Assembly: GCA_943788045.1 (NCBI GenBank)
Contig: CALSOT010000002.1
Location: forward strand, 428,310-492,309
Direction: 5' to 3'
DNA: 64,000 bases
Origin: an uncultured Polaribacter sp.
GTDB lineage: Bacteria > Bacteroidota > Bacteroidia > Flavobacteriales > Flavobacteriaceae
Shown here: piece after piece, positions 54,600 to 64,000 of the stretch
Layout: each line of letters begins with the position of its first letter
Position numbering within the stretch: position 1 is the stretch's first letter
Notes under the pieces: generated by a model
Told to the model about the DNA's origin: nothing
Databases searched by the model: none
What the model saw: the letters and a program-made list of their open reading frames with translations, nothing else
Translations under genes and position numbers: made by a program

Positions 54600-57392
54600 C
54601 TAAAAAACTAATTTCTCCGCTAAATATTTAGCTGTGTAAGATTTTTTGTTTTTAGCTAATTCTTCAGGAATTCCCTGAAAAATAAGATTCCCTCCATTTT
54701 TTCCGCCCTCTAAACCTAAGTCAATAATATAATCTGCACATTTAATCAATTCAATATTGTGTTCAATTACAATAATGGAATGTCCTTTATCAATTAAGGC
54801 ATTAAAAGAAGCTAATAATTTTTGAATATCGTGAAAATGTAAACCCGTTGTTGGTTCATCAAAAATAAATAATGCTTTGTCTTTTGTGTTTCCTTTTACT
54901 AAAAAGGAAGCTAGTTTTATACGTTGCGCTTCTCCACCCGAAAGGGTAGAAGAGGATTGGCCTAATTTAACATAACCCAAACCAACATCTTGTAATGGTT
55001 TTAGTTTACTCGCAATTTTAGGAACTAAATTTTCTGAGAAAAAAGCAACGGCATCATCAATGGTAAGGTTTAAAATATCATCGATAGATTTTCCATCAAA
55101 TTTTACTTCTAAAACTTCTTTTTTAAAGCGTTTTCCTTTACAAACATCACATTCTAGATGCACATCTGCCATAAATTGCATTTCAATAGTAACTTCTCCT
55201 TCTCCTTTGCAAACCTCGCAACGGCCTCCTTCTACATTAAAAGAAAAATGTTTTGGTTTGTAGTTTCTTATGGATGATAATTTCTGATTAGAAAACAGCG
55301 CTCTAATATCATCATAAGCTTTAATATACGTTACCGGATTTGAACGAGAAGAGCGACCAATAGGGTTTTGGTCTATAAATTCAACGTGTTTTATATTTTC
55401 GAAATTTCCTTTAATTTCTGTATGTTGACCGATTTTTTCTCCATAACCAATCAATTGTTTTTGCATTGTTGGGTACAAGATGTTTTTAACCAATGTACTT
55501 TTACCAGAGCCAGAAACTCCTGTAATTACAGTTAAACAGTTTAACGGAAATGTGACATCAACATTTTTTAAATTGTTTTCTCTTGCTCCAATAATCTGAA
55601 TGTTATTTTTTGAAGTTCTACGTTTTGTAGGTACTTCAATTTTTAACTCCTCATTTAGGTATTTTGCGGTTAAAGAATCTGATTTTAAAATTGCTTCAAA
55701 ATTTCCTTCAGCAACTACATGTCCACCAAAAGTACCTGCTTCTGGGCCAATATCTATAATATAATCGGCTTCTTTCATGATATCTTCATCATGCTCTACA
55801 ACGACAACTGTATTTCCTAAATTTCGTAAATCTTTTAAAACGCCAATTAAACGTTCTGTATCTTTTGGATGTAAACCAATACTAGGTTCATCTAAAATAT
55901 ACATAGACCCAACTAATGAACTACCTAAGGAAGTTGCCAGGTTTATTCGCTGACTTTCACCTCCAGAAAGTGTGTTTGATGTTCTATTTATTGTTAAATA
56001 AGATAAGCCCACATTTGTTAAAAACTGCAAACGATTATTAATTTCTGCCAACAAACGTTTTCCAATTTTAGCTTCGTATTTATTTAATTGTATGTTTTTA
56101 AAAAAGTCCGATAATTCATCTAAAGGGAGTGTGACTAAATCAGAAATTGTTTTCTCATTTATTTTAACAAAATTGGTTTCGTGTCTTAGTCGTTTTCCGT
56201 TACAGGAAGTACATTTTGTTTTTCCTCTGTAACGAGAGAGCATTACTCTATTTTGTATTTTATAACTTTTTTCTTCTAAAACATTAAATAAATGATGAAT
56301 TCCGTAAAAGCTTTTATTTCCATTCCAAACTAATTCTTTTTGTTCTTCGGATAATTCAAACCAAGGTTTGTGTATAGGAATATTAAATTTATATGCAACT
56401 TCAATTAAGTCCTCTTTGTAATGAATATAAGAAGGTGTTTTAAACGGGAAAATAGCATCTTCAAAAATTGATAAACCGGTATTTGGTATTACTAAATCTG
56501 CATCAATACCAATTACGCTTCCATAACCTTCGCAAGTTGGGCAAGCACCATAAGGATTGTTAAAACTGAATAAATGTGTATTTGGTTCTAAGAATGACAT
56601 TCCGTCTAAATCGAATTTATTACTAAATTCATTAACTTTATTATCTTCTAAATTTTCAATAAAACAAATTCCTTTTCCTTCAAAAAAAGCAGTCTGAACT
56701 GCATCTGCCAATCTATTGTAAAAATCTTCATCTTCTTTAGTGATAATTCTATCAACTACTAAAAATAAATCCTCATTTTTAAAGTCCTTTTGTGGAAAAT
56801 CGGATATTCTAAATACTTTATCATTCCATTTTAAACGCGCGTAACCCTGTTGTTCTAAAACCTGTAAGACAGTTTTTAAATCTCGATTTTCATCAATAGA
56901 AATTGGTGCTAAAAGCAACAGTTTTGTTCTTTCGTTATACTTTTTTATAAAATTAATAACGTCAGAAACCGTGTCTTTTTTAACTTCATTTCCAGAAATA
57001 GGAGAGAAGGTTTTACCAACTCTGGCATATAAAAGTTTTATATAATCATAAATTTCTGTTGATGTACCCACAGTAGATCTTGGGTTTGTAGAATTTACTT
57101 TTTGTTCAATAGCAATTGCAGGAGCAATACCTTTTATGAAGTCAACTTTTGGTTTATGCAATTTACCTAAAAACTGTCGCGCATAAGACGACAAACTCTC
57201 TACATAACGTCTTTGACCCTCTGCATACAAAGTGTCGAAAGCTAAAGAAGATTTTCCAGAACCAGAAAGACCAGTAATTACAACTAGTTTATTTCTAGGT
57301 ATAACAACATTTATATTCTTTAAATTATGGAGTCTTGCTCCTTTAATTATAATATTTTCTTTAGGGTTTACTTCAGAAATATCTAACTTCAT
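54600..57392 (-). CDS. uvrA: Excinuclease ABC subunit A
   Basis: The protein has 930 residues. It scans DNA for damage in nucleotide excision repair. Walker [22 protein letters not shown], the first zinc region CPTCEGYGS with CTSCNGK, signature [17 protein letters not shown], then the second ATPase half with [12 protein letters not shown], the zinc module [10 protein letters not shown]...CDVCKGKRF and signature [18 protein letters not shown] are all present. It diverges from the ECF sigma gene and is followed by the remnant noted above. Confidence 0.98.
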   Translation of the reverse strand: MKLDISEVNPKENIIIKGARLHNLKNINVVIPRNKLVVITGLSGSGKSSLAFDTLYAEGQRRYVESLSSYARQFLGKLHKPKVDFIKGIAPAIAIEQKVNSTNPRSTVGTSTEIYDYIKLLYARVGKTFSPISGNEVKKDTVSDVINFIKKYNERTKLLLLAPISIDENRDLKTVLQVLEQQGYARLKWNDKVFRISDFPQKDFKNEDLFLVVDRIITKEDEDFYNRLADAVQTAFFEGKGICFIENLEDNKVNEFSNKFDLDGMSFLEPNTHLFSFNNPYGACPTCEGYGSVIGIDADLVIPNTGLSIFEDAIFPFKTPSYIHYKEDLIEVAYKFNIPIHKPWFELSEEQKELVWNGNKSFYGIHHLFNVLEEKSYKIQNRVMLSRYRGKTKCTSCNGKRLRHETNFVKINEKTISDLVTLPLDELSDFFKNIQLNKYEAKIGKRLLAEINNRLQFLTNVGLSYLTINRTSNTLSGGESQRINLATSLGSSLVGSMYILDEPSIGLHPKDTERLIGVLKDLRNLGNTVVVVEHDEDIMKEADYIIDIGPEAGTFGGHVVAEGNFEAILKSDSLTAKYLNEELKIEVPTKRRTSKNNIQIIGARENNLKNVDVTFPLNCLTVITGVSGSGKSTLVKNILYPTMQKQLIGYGEKIGQHTEIKGNFENIKHVEFIDQNPIGRSSRSNPVTYIKAYDDIRALFSNQKLSSIRNYKPKHFSFNVEGGRCEVCKGEGEVTIEMQFMADVHLECDVCKGKRFKKEVLEVKFDGKSIDDILNLTIDDAVAFFSENLVPKIASKLKPLQDVGLGYVKLGQSSSTLSGGEAQRIKLASFLVKGNTKDKALFIFDEPTTGLHFHDIQKLLASFNALIDKGHSIIVIEHNIELIKCADYIIDLGLEGGKNGGNLIFQGIPEELAKNKKSYTAKYLAEKLVF

Positions 57393-57471
57393 GTATTATT
57401 TAAAATAAAGTATAAAAATACCATTTTTTTAAACCATTTTATCAAAATTAAATGTGAAATACGATGAAATA

Positions 57472-57503
57472 TTTGTTGTTTCGATAAAAAATAGTAATAT
57501 TTG
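57472..57503 (+). promoter_or_regulatory. Predicted promoter of the ECF sigma gene
   Basis: TTTG at 57472-57475, 19 bp, then TAATATTTG at 57495-57503, a -7 box with one extra base. It leaves a leader of about 100 bases. Confidence 0.5.
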
Positions 57504-57609
57504 TCTTTTAGCACAATTAATAAAAATTAAAGCATATAGTAAAAAACTACTTTTTAAATTAATAGTTTAATATTAAATCAGAAGAATACTCGTTCTTCAA
57601 AAAGTAGTT

Positions 57610-58197
57610 ATGGTGCAAAAAAATAAAATTTCAGATAGTACTTTAGTAAGGGATTATATACAAGGAAAAGAAGCTGCTTTGGGAGTTTTAATTAAAAGAC
57701 ACCAACAAAGATTGTACAGTTTTATCTATAGTAAGATTCAAGATAGAGATATAACAGAAGATGTTTTTCAGGATACTTTTATTAAGGTAATCAAAACTTT
57801 AAAGAAAGGTAATTATAATGAAGAAGGTAAATTTTTACCTTGGGTTATGAGAATTGGTCATAATTTGGTGATAGATCACTTTAGAAAGTCTAATAGAATG
57901 CCAACATTTAAAAATACAGACGAGTTTGATATTTTTTCTGTTTTAGGTGATGGAAACTTAAATGCAGAGAAAAAACTTATACAAGAACAGATTTATAATG
58001 ACATAAGAGAGGTTGTAAATGAGTTACCAGAAGAACAAAAAGAGGTTTTGGTAATGCGTATGTATAAAGACATGAGTTTTAGGGAAATAAGTGAAAATAC
58101 GGGTGTTAGCATTAATACTGCATTGGGCAGAATGCGTTACGCTCTAATCAACATGAGAAAATTAATAGAAAAACACAATATTATTTTAGTGAATTAG
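57610..58197 (+). CDS. ECF-type RNA polymerase sigma factor
   Basis: The protein has 195 residues. Region 2 (about 25-95) includes RLYSFIYSKIQDRDITEDVFQDTFIKVI and region 4 (about 130-190) has LPEEQKEVLVMRMYKDMSFREISENTGVSINTALGRMRYAL. It directs RNA polymerase to a stress or envelope regulon. No anti-sigma factor with a membrane helix follows; instead a 47-residue soluble protein does. That small gene may take the regulatory part. Confidence 0.93.
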   Translation: MVQKNKISDSTLVRDYIQGKEAALGVLIKRHQQRLYSFIYSKIQDRDITEDVFQDTFIKVIKTLKKGNYNEEGKFLPWVMRIGHNLVIDHFRKSNRMPTFKNTDEFDIFSVLGDGNLNAEKKLIQEQIYNDIREVVNELPEEQKEVLVMRMYKDMSFREISENTGVSINTALGRMRYALINMRKLIEKHNIILVN

Positions 58198-58254
58198 CAA
58201 TAAAGTAAAAGTTATAACGTTACTAATTTAGAACCAGATAATTAAATTAGATAT

Positions 58255-58398
58255 ATGATGCAACTTTACTCAAAAAAACCATCTGAAGTTCAGATGAAAC
58301 CTAAAGAAAATACAGTTCAATTTTTGATTAATTTTTCAAAATCGCTAACTTTTGTAAAAACCAAATCAGAAGACTTCATTGAATTGAATTTGAATTAA
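58255..58398 (+). CDS. Small protein of 47 residues downstream of the sigma factor
   Basis: A short frame reads MMQLYSKKPSEVQMKPKENT, then VQFLINFSKSLTFVKTKSEDFIELNLN. It has no membrane segment. It lies 57 bases after the sigma gene and is followed by a terminator, so it is probably co-transcribed. I recall similar short proteins after this sigma factor in other flavobacteria (Lys-Pro start, then FLxxxSK-type helix and a V-K motif). No function is known; a regulator of the sigma factor is a guess. Confidence 0.7.
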   Translation: MMQLYSKKPSEVQMKPKENTVQFLINFSKSLTFVKTKSEDFIELNLN

Positions 58399-58405
58399 GA
58401 GAGGA

Positions 58406-58436
58406 AAAAGCTTCAACATTGTTGGAGCTTTTTTTT
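58406..58436 (+). terminator. Terminator of the sigma factor operon
   Basis: The arms AAAAGCTTCAAC and GTTGGAGCTTTT form a 12-bp stem with one G-U pair, followed by T. Confidence 0.9.
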
Positions 58437-58556
58437 GTTTGGACGCATCCTTAAAAGTCCGAATTTTAAACTCTAGTCTTTATTTATTGTGAATAATAAA
58501 TTAAAAATAATTTATACTTCAACATCTACCTCACATTCTCAATAAGAATTATATTT

Positions 58557-59213
58557 TTATTTTTTCTTTTTAAAATAATCGTCTAAAACAGATTTTCTAC
58601 CTATTGTATTTGTAATAATATCTTTATGTAAATCCCAGCCTCTCGCAGGCGAATACTCTCTTCCATACCAAATAATTTGTAAGTGAAGGTCATTCCATAA
58701 TTCTTTCGGAAATAAACGTTTTGCATCCTTTTCTGTTTGAGCAACACTTTTACCGTTTGATAAATTCCAACGATACATTAAACGTAAAATATGAGTATCT
58801 ACGGGAAATGCTGGTATGCCAAACGCCTGACTTAAAACAACACTAGCTGTTTTATGCCCAACAGCAGGTAATTCCTCTAAACCTTCAAAAGTTTGCGGAA
58901 CTTGGCCATCATATTTTTCAATCAATATTTTAGATAAACCATAAATTCCTTTGCTTTTCATAGGAGATAATCCACAAGGACGAATAATTTCTTTAATTTC
59001 TTCGACAGACATTTTTACCATATCAAAAGGGTTATCCGCTTTAGCGAATAATAAAGGCGTAATTTTATTTACGCGAACATCTGTACATTGTGCAGATAAT
59101 AAAACAGCAATTAACAAGGTGTATGGATCTTTATGATCTAGAGGAATTGGTATCTCTGGATATTTTTCTTCAAGCGTATCAATTACAAACTGTACTTTCT
59201 CTTGCTTATTCAT
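58557..59213 (-). CDS. nth: Endonuclease III-type DNA glycosylase without Fe-S cysteines
   Basis: I start at the ATG at 59213 (218 residues, MNKQEKVQFVIDTLEEKYPE); Met 59228 is also possible. It removes oxidised pyrimidines and nicks the strand. The HhH region LEELPAVGHKTASVVLSQAFG and FPVDTHILRL carry the catalytic Lys121 and Asp139. The C-terminal four-cysteine cluster loop of E. coli Nth is replaced by LQIIWYGREYSPARGWDLHKD, without cysteines. So it lacks the 4Fe-4S cluster, apparently as other flavobacterial versions do. Confidence 0.95.
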   Translation of the reverse strand: MNKQEKVQFVIDTLEEKYPEIPIPLDHKDPYTLLIAVLLSAQCTDVRVNKITPLLFAKADNPFDMVKMSVEEIKEIIRPCGLSPMKSKGIYGLSKILIEKYDGQVPQTFEGLEELPAVGHKTASVVLSQAFGIPAFPVDTHILRLMYRWNLSNGKSVAQTEKDAKRLFPKELWNDLHLQIIWYGREYSPARGWDLHKDIITNTIGRKSVLDDYFKKKK

Positions 59214-59292
59214 TTTTTTGTTGTTCATTCTAACAAAGATACAACGTTGCGCAGAAATTATTAATGTAAGTTTTAGGCAATTGTTTCTAGAC

Positions 59293-59320
59293 TTTGTAAC
59301 TTGCATTCATAGTAACTTTG
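59293..59320 (+). promoter_or_regulatory. Predicted promoter of bcp
   Basis: TTTG at 59293-59296, 16 bp, then TAACTTTG at 59313-59320. The ATG at 59335 follows 14 bases after, so the leader is very short. Confidence 0.5.
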
Positions 59321-59334
59321 AAATACAACTAAAA

Positions 59335-59787
59335 ATGACATCACTAAAAATTGGAGATAATGCTCCACAATTTGAAGCAAAAGACAATGCAGGTAATCTT
59401 ATAAAATTATCAGATTATACTGGTAAAAAGTTAGTATTATTCTTTTATCCTAAGGCAAGTACTCCCGGATGTACAAGTGAAGCGTGTGATTTAAGAGATA
59501 ACTATCAAACTTTTTTAGCAAAAGGATATGACGTTTTAGGTGTAAGTGCAGATTCCGCAAAAAGACAACAAAATTGGATAAACAAACACGAGCTTCCTTT
59601 TCCTTTATTGGCGGATGAAGACAGAACTGTAATTGAAGCTTTTAATGTATGGGGTCCAAAGAAGTTTATGGGGAAGGAATATGATGGAATCCATAGAACG
59701 ACTTTTGTAATTGATGAAAACGGAATTATAATGGATATTATTTTGAAGGTGAAGACAAAAGCACATGCTGCGCAAATATTACCATAA
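59335..59787 (+). CDS. bcp: Thiol peroxidase, Bcp-type peroxiredoxin
   Basis: I start at ATG 59335 (150 residues, MTSLKIGDNAPQFEAKDNAG); upstream in-frame codons cover the promoter. The peroxidatic Cys46 and resolving Cys51 are in ASTPGCTSEACDLRDN, the classic C-x4-C pair of Bcp. FFYPKASTPG, LLADEDRTVIEAFNVWGPK and GIHRTTFVIDENG complete the family. It reduces peroxides with thioredoxin. It is divergent from nth. Confidence 0.97.
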   Translation: MTSLKIGDNAPQFEAKDNAGNLIKLSDYTGKKLVLFFYPKASTPGCTSEACDLRDNYQTFLAKGYDVLGVSADSAKRQQNWINKHELPFPLLADEDRTVIEAFNVWGPKKFMGKEYDGIHRTTFVIDENGIIMDIILKVKTKAHAAQILP

Positions 59788-59842
59788 AATCTTTACTTAA
59801 AAAAAGTAATTTAAATGAGTTGATGAAAATCAGCTCATTTTT

Positions 59843-62290
59843 TTATAACTTCATGGAAACTTTAAAGTTTAAAACTCTACCTGTCATAAAATTTGGAATT
59901 CCGAATTGAGTTTTAGAGTACACATCTCTCACCCATGTGTTTGTTATTGAATTTTGAATATCAAACATGTTAAACAATTCTAAACCAGCACTTAATTCTT
60001 TAAATTTAGATAACCAACCCGTTTTGAATCGTTTGTTTGCATCTGTAAAAATATAAGAAACACCAAGATCTGCTCGTTTATAATCTCTTAATCGACTTTG
60101 GTATTGATATACATCTGCATAAGAAGGTGAACCTCCCGGAACCCCTGAGTTATAAACCAAGTTTAAGTATGCTTTTAAGTTTGGTAAATTAGGAACATAA
60201 TCTTGAAAAAGAATTCCAAATTTTAAACGTTGATCTGAAGGTCTAGCAATATTACCTCTATTATTGATGTTTTCTTCGGTTTTTAAATATCCAAGACTTA
60301 CCCAACTTTCACTTCCCGGAACAAATTCGCCATTTAATCGAATATCTAGGCCATAAGCGTAAGCTGTTGCATTGTTGTCTGCTCTATATCTAATTCTTAC
60401 ATTATCAATAGTGTAAGCATTTACATTTGTTAAGTTCTTATAATAAAATTCTGAAGTTAGTTTAAAAGGTCTTTCCCACATATCAAAACTATAATCCATT
60501 CCAGCTACATAATGAATTGAATTTTGTGCTTTTAAATTTACATTGATATTTCCATTAGCATCTCTTAATTCTCTGTAAGAAGGTGGTTGCGAATATGAAC
60601 CTATAGAAGTTCTAAAGAGCATGTCTTTATCCCAATTTGGTTTTATAGAAAATTGTGCTCTAGGACTAATAATTGTTTGGCTTTTTGAAGCAATTCCATT
60701 TCCTTTAACAGTCCAATTATGAGCTCTAATACCTATGTTAAACCAAACTTCATTTTCGGCCCAAAATGAGCGCTCATTAAATTGTACATAACCAGAAACA
60801 CGATTAATTTCTACTTCATTATCCACTCTTATATTTTGATATGGGGTAATTGGGCCTTCAAAAGGTTTGTATGGTTGATTATTACTAATTGAATTTGGAG
60901 GTCTAATAGAAAAGCCCAAAGAATCGATAACTTCCCATTCTCTAATGCGATCTTTAATGTCTTCTTTTTGAATTTTTACACCAAAATCGAATTGCATTCT
61001 ATTTGCTTTGTATTTACCCTTTATTTGCGCATTTGTAATTAATGCATCTAAATCATTACGAGCATGATTCAGTTGAGATCCAATACCTTCTGAAAAATCT
61101 ACATTACCAAAATTTTCAGATCCAATATTGGCATCAACTTCTCCTAATCTATAAGCAGCGGCAATATCATAATGTTCTTCTTCTTGTGTATTGTATCTAG
61201 ATATTGTACTTGTAAAAGATAAATTATTGTTTACTTGGTACTCTGAAGAAAATGCGCCAAACATCGTAAGATAATTGTCTTGTTCTTCTCCAGAATAATA
61301 AACATTTAACTCCAGAGGATCTGCTACAGTTCCAAAGCGAGTGCTTCTAGAAATAGGTTTGTAATTGTAATCATTTAAAGAAAAATTTCCTAAAAAGTTT
61401 AATTTCAATTTATCTGAAGCTTCGTAAGAGAAATACGTCTGAAAATCAATAAAAGTAGGTCTAAAATTAGTTTCAATCTGTTTGCTATTTACAAAAAGAC
61501 TGTTGTTTCGATATCTAAAACTACTTATTGAAGTCAGTTTATCGTCAACAAGAGGTGTTTCAAAAGTAACACTTGCCCCTAAAAGACTTACGTCTGCACT
61601 TGTTGCAACTTCGGTTGGTTTTCTGTAAGTAATGTCTAAAACAGATGACAGTTTATCTCCATATTTTGCTTGAAAGCCTCCTGCTGAAAAATTAATGTTT
61701 TGAACCATGTTAGAGTTAATAAAGCTTAGGCCCTCTTGTTGCCCAGATCGTATTAAAAAAGGTCTGTAAACTTCAATTCCGTTTACATAAACTAAATTTT
61801 CATCAAAATTTCCACCTCTAACATTGTACTGCGTGCTTAATTCATTATTATTCGTAACTCCAGGTAATGTCATTAAAATATTTTCTACACCAGCATTTGG
61901 CCCAATAACATTTTTGACAATTTTTACATCAATCTTTTGTAAACCTTGAACGGCTTTTTTATTTTCTCTAACAATGATTTCTTTTAACTCTTCAGTTTTT
62001 GAAGAGAGAATAACAGACAAACGAACTCCATTTCTACTATTTGCGATGTAATTTTTAGAAAGCGTTTTGTAAGATATATGGCTAAAGACTAATGTAATTT
62101 CCTCTTTATAAGGTATTCTTATTTGGTATTTACCATTTTCATCAGTTGTCGTACCAATTTTATTAAACTTTATAGAAACCTTTTCGATGGGCTGTTTGTT
62201 TTTATTTTTAACAGTTCCTTTTAATATTGTCATTTTTTGAGCAAAAGTAAAAAAGGGAAGGAAGAATAAAAGTAGTAAGGTTTTTTTCAC
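59843..62290 (-). CDS. TonB-dependent receptor with carboxypeptidase-like N-terminal domain
   Basis: The protein has 815 residues. A signal peptide (MKKTLLLLFFLPFFTFAQ) precedes a CarboxypepD_reg-like domain (about 23-95: GTVKNKNKQPIEKVSI). The plug (about 110-220: VENILMTLPGVTNNNELSTQYNVRGGNFDENLVYVNG) and a 22-strand-type barrel follow. It should import a siderophore, vitamin or oligosaccharide across the outer membrane. No SusD partner is adjacent, which argues against a classical polysaccharide locus. It starts five bases after the M23 gene end, so it is likely co-transcribed. Confidence 0.95.
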   Translation of the reverse strand: MKKTLLLLFFLPFFTFAQKMTILKGTVKNKNKQPIEKVSIKFNKIGTTTDENGKYQIRIPYKEEITLVFSHISYKTLSKNYIANSRNGVRLSVILSSKTEELKEIIVRENKKAVQGLQKIDVKIVKNVIGPNAGVENILMTLPGVTNNNELSTQYNVRGGNFDENLVYVNGIEVYRPFLIRSGQQEGLSFINSNMVQNINFSAGGFQAKYGDKLSSVLDITYRKPTEVATSADVSLLGASVTFETPLVDDKLTSISSFRYRNNSLFVNSKQIETNFRPTFIDFQTYFSYEASDKLKLNFLGNFSLNDYNYKPISRSTRFGTVADPLELNVYYSGEEQDNYLTMFGAFSSEYQVNNNLSFTSTISRYNTQEEEHYDIAAAYRLGEVDANIGSENFGNVDFSEGIGSQLNHARNDLDALITNAQIKGKYKANRMQFDFGVKIQKEDIKDRIREWEVIDSLGFSIRPPNSISNNQPYKPFEGPITPYQNIRVDNEVEINRVSGYVQFNERSFWAENEVWFNIGIRAHNWTVKGNGIASKSQTIISPRAQFSIKPNWDKDMLFRTSIGSYSQPPSYRELRDANGNINVNLKAQNSIHYVAGMDYSFDMWERPFKLTSEFYYKNLTNVNAYTIDNVRIRYRADNNATAYAYGLDIRLNGEFVPGSESWVSLGYLKTEENINNRGNIARPSDQRLKFGILFQDYVPNLPNLKAYLNLVYNSGVPGGSPSYADVYQYQSRLRDYKRADLGVSYIFTDANKRFKTGWLSKFKELSAGLELFNMFDIQNSITNTWVRDVYSKTQFGIPNFMTGRVLNFKVSMKL

Positions 62291-62295
62291 GTAGG

Positions 62296-64000
62296 TTAGT
62301 TTACTTGTTTCTTAAAGAACGTTGTGGAAACCGAATTCGTATTTTCCACATTGTCCGAGACTACAATTTTAAAGATATGTTTGCTACCAACCAATTTTTT
62401 ATCACTAAAATTATAAGTTAATATTTTATTTTTATGATTGTATTCCATTAAAATCCATTTTCCATCAATAGTTGCTCTGTAGTTTTTAATACCAGAGCCG
62501 TTGTCAGAAATTTTTACTTTTATTGTATTTAGTTCAGAAATCCATTGTTGATCTTTAAAATATAGTAACTTTATTTCAGGCGGAAGTTTGTCTATAACCA
62601 AAGAATATTTACCTAAGGTTTTTGTTGTGGTATAAAAAGTACTATCTTTTTTTCTGGTAGATTGATACGCTGGATATTTAGAATTCTCCACATTTGCAAT
62701 GTATAATTGCTCTTTATCCGCTTCAGAATATTTGGAAACATTAAAAGTCAACGTAAAACTTTTGTCTAACGGAATTGTTGGTGTATGAATTTCAGCAATA
62801 CCATTTTCTACCTTAAAATCTAAATAAAAATCTTCGTAAAATGTGTTTTTGGGGAAAGCTACAGTCACATTTTTATTTTTAAATTTTTGAAAATTTTTAG
62901 CAACTATTTTGTAGTCTGTTGTATCTATTTTTTGCGTAAAAAGAGAATTACTTGCTTTGCCTATAATTGGTATTTTTAGAGAACTTGTATTTCCGTTATA
63001 ATCCTTTGCGATAATTTCTACGTTATAACTCAATCCATTTTTAATATCTATGATTCCGTTATTTACTAAATTCTTGTAAGTAGACAATTTGTTTGCAGTC
63101 TCTTTATATGTTTTTTGATATTTTCTTTTGTATTTTTTATAATGTTCATAATCTATGTGTAGATTGATAAATTTACTTTCTGGAAATGAAAAGGTTTCAA
63201 CATTGTGATAATAAAAACGCTTACCATTTACCAACATTTCTAAACTATAAATACCATTTTTATTGAAGTGCCTTATCTAATCTATCAAAAACATTTATTC
63301 CAAAGCCAATCATACCAAAAGCAGAAATTCTATCAGCGATATATTTTCCTTTCGAACTATTTTTTAGAGGAAGAATAAAACTTTTATTTTGAAGATTAAT
63401 TCTTGAAGAATTATTTAATGGATATACTTTGAGAGATTGAATACTCGGGGCAGTTGTATCCTCAGGTTTTAATCCAAATAATAACGGATTTAAAATTTCT
63501 TCCGTTTTAGTATTTCTTATCTCATAATGTAAATGAGGTGCTCCAGAACTACCCGTATCTCCAGAAAAAGCAATGATTTCTCCTTTTTTAACAGGAAATT
63601 TGTTTTTTTTGAAAAATAAGCTTCCTGTTTGATAATCCTCTTTTTTATATTGTATAGATTTTACATATTTCTGAATTTTATCAGAATATTTACTTAGGTG
63701 CGCATAAACTGTTGTAAAACCATTAGGATGGGTAATATAAATCGCTTTTCCAAATCCATATTGAGCTACTTTTATTCTTGAGACATATCCATCGGCGGCA
63801 GCATAAATTTTTAAACCTTGTTTTCCTTGTGTTTTAATATCGATACCAGAATGAAAATGATTACTCCTTAATTCACCAAAAGTACCTGCGATAACGGGAG
63901 CTATATCTAGAGGGTTTCTAAAATAATCCTCCGGATATTTTTCTTGAGAATAACTAAAAAGAGTGGTTAAAAAAGATAGTAATAAAAATGTTTGTTTCAA
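62296..64000 (-). pseudogene. M23 family metallopeptidase, frameshifted, start at window edge
   Basis: Two frames join to one protein. The upstream frame (64000-63260) begins at a TTG at the window edge with a signal peptide; the true start may lie outside. It has the M23 zinc motifs HFHSGIDIKT and HLHYEIRN, and LysM-like loops around GEIIAFSGDTGSSGAP. It stops after GINVFDRLDKALQ. The next frame continues KNGIYSLEMLVNGKR and runs to 62296 with a long C-terminal part. One extra base near 63258-63266 explains the break. M23 enzymes cut peptidoglycan cross-bridges. It may be decay or a sequencing error. Confidence 0.85.

Overview
The window reads as a chromosome segment of a marine-type member of the Flavobacteriaceae (Bacteroidota), close to Polaribacter and relatives. 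The grounds are strong AT bias, recurrent flavobacterial -7 boxes (TAnnTTTG, often with a TTTG-like -33 box), few clear Shine-Dalgarno sites, a type IX secretion C-terminal domain, a TonB-dependent receptor with a carboxypeptidase-like domain, and many small families typical of flavobacteria (DUF6048, DUF6452, DUF5362, DUF1343/NamZ). The genus is inferred by eye, not by a search. Almost everything is core chromosome. The only mobile DNA is two fragments of one IS3-family element.

Layout. 1-6.6 kb: a partial LolC/LolE-type permease, a NamZ-type muramidase lipoprotein, a sterol-desaturase-type hydroxylase, pyrD, a LysE exporter, a tiny Pmp3-type membrane protein, CsaA and an Mpo1-like protein. 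6.8-11.8 kb: a leucine operon leuC-leuD-leuA type-leuB with a promoter and a closing hairpin. 12-17 kb: mutS2 and ung (divergent), a glycosyltransferase and an LpxH-like phosphoesterase. 17-22 kb: a three-gene operon (nucleoside phosphorylase, cytosolic binding-protein fold, 46-residue lipoprotein), an eIF1/SUI1 protein, a 2-oxoglutarate oxygenase, DUF6048, DUF6452 and phhB. 22.5-25.5 kb: a large secreted sulfatase/YHYH/T9SS protein and its coupled partner. 25.6-34.3 kb: rlmD, rocD, DUF5362, ybaB, an S9 peptidase lipoprotein, and a cysteine-synthase-like plus SPT-like pair that looks like sulfonolipid (capnine) synthesis.

34.3-41.5 kb is the rearranged part. Two IS3 fragments share an identical 379-bp core in inverted orientation, and between them lie a DEAD-box helicase, a thioredoxin-fold lipoprotein and an ABC-F ATPase. 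41.5-50 kb: oxyR, a PagL-like outer membrane protein, a 3-hydroxyacyl-CoA dehydrogenase, an oxidoreductase, pcm, DUF2147, kdsC, DUF2520, a trans-sulfuration enzyme and a frameshifted bshB1. 50.1 kb: tRNA-His with its own promoter and terminator. 50.3-54.3 kb: a LytS/LytT-type two-component pair and an unrecognised lipoprotein, with a 12-bp direct repeat (period 21 bp) upstream that looks like a LytTR operator. 54.3-64 kb: a gene remnant, uvrA, an ECF sigma factor with a 47-residue partner, nth, bcp, a TonB-dependent receptor and a frameshifted M23 peptidase gene at the right edge.

The best leads are the possibly reversible IS3 inverted pair, the phosphorylase/cytosolic binding-protein operon, the LytTR repeat with its unknown lipoprotein, and three disrupted reading frames (bshB1, the M23 peptidase and the startless remnant beside uvrA). 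No CRISPR array, prophage, rRNA or clear defence system was seen.
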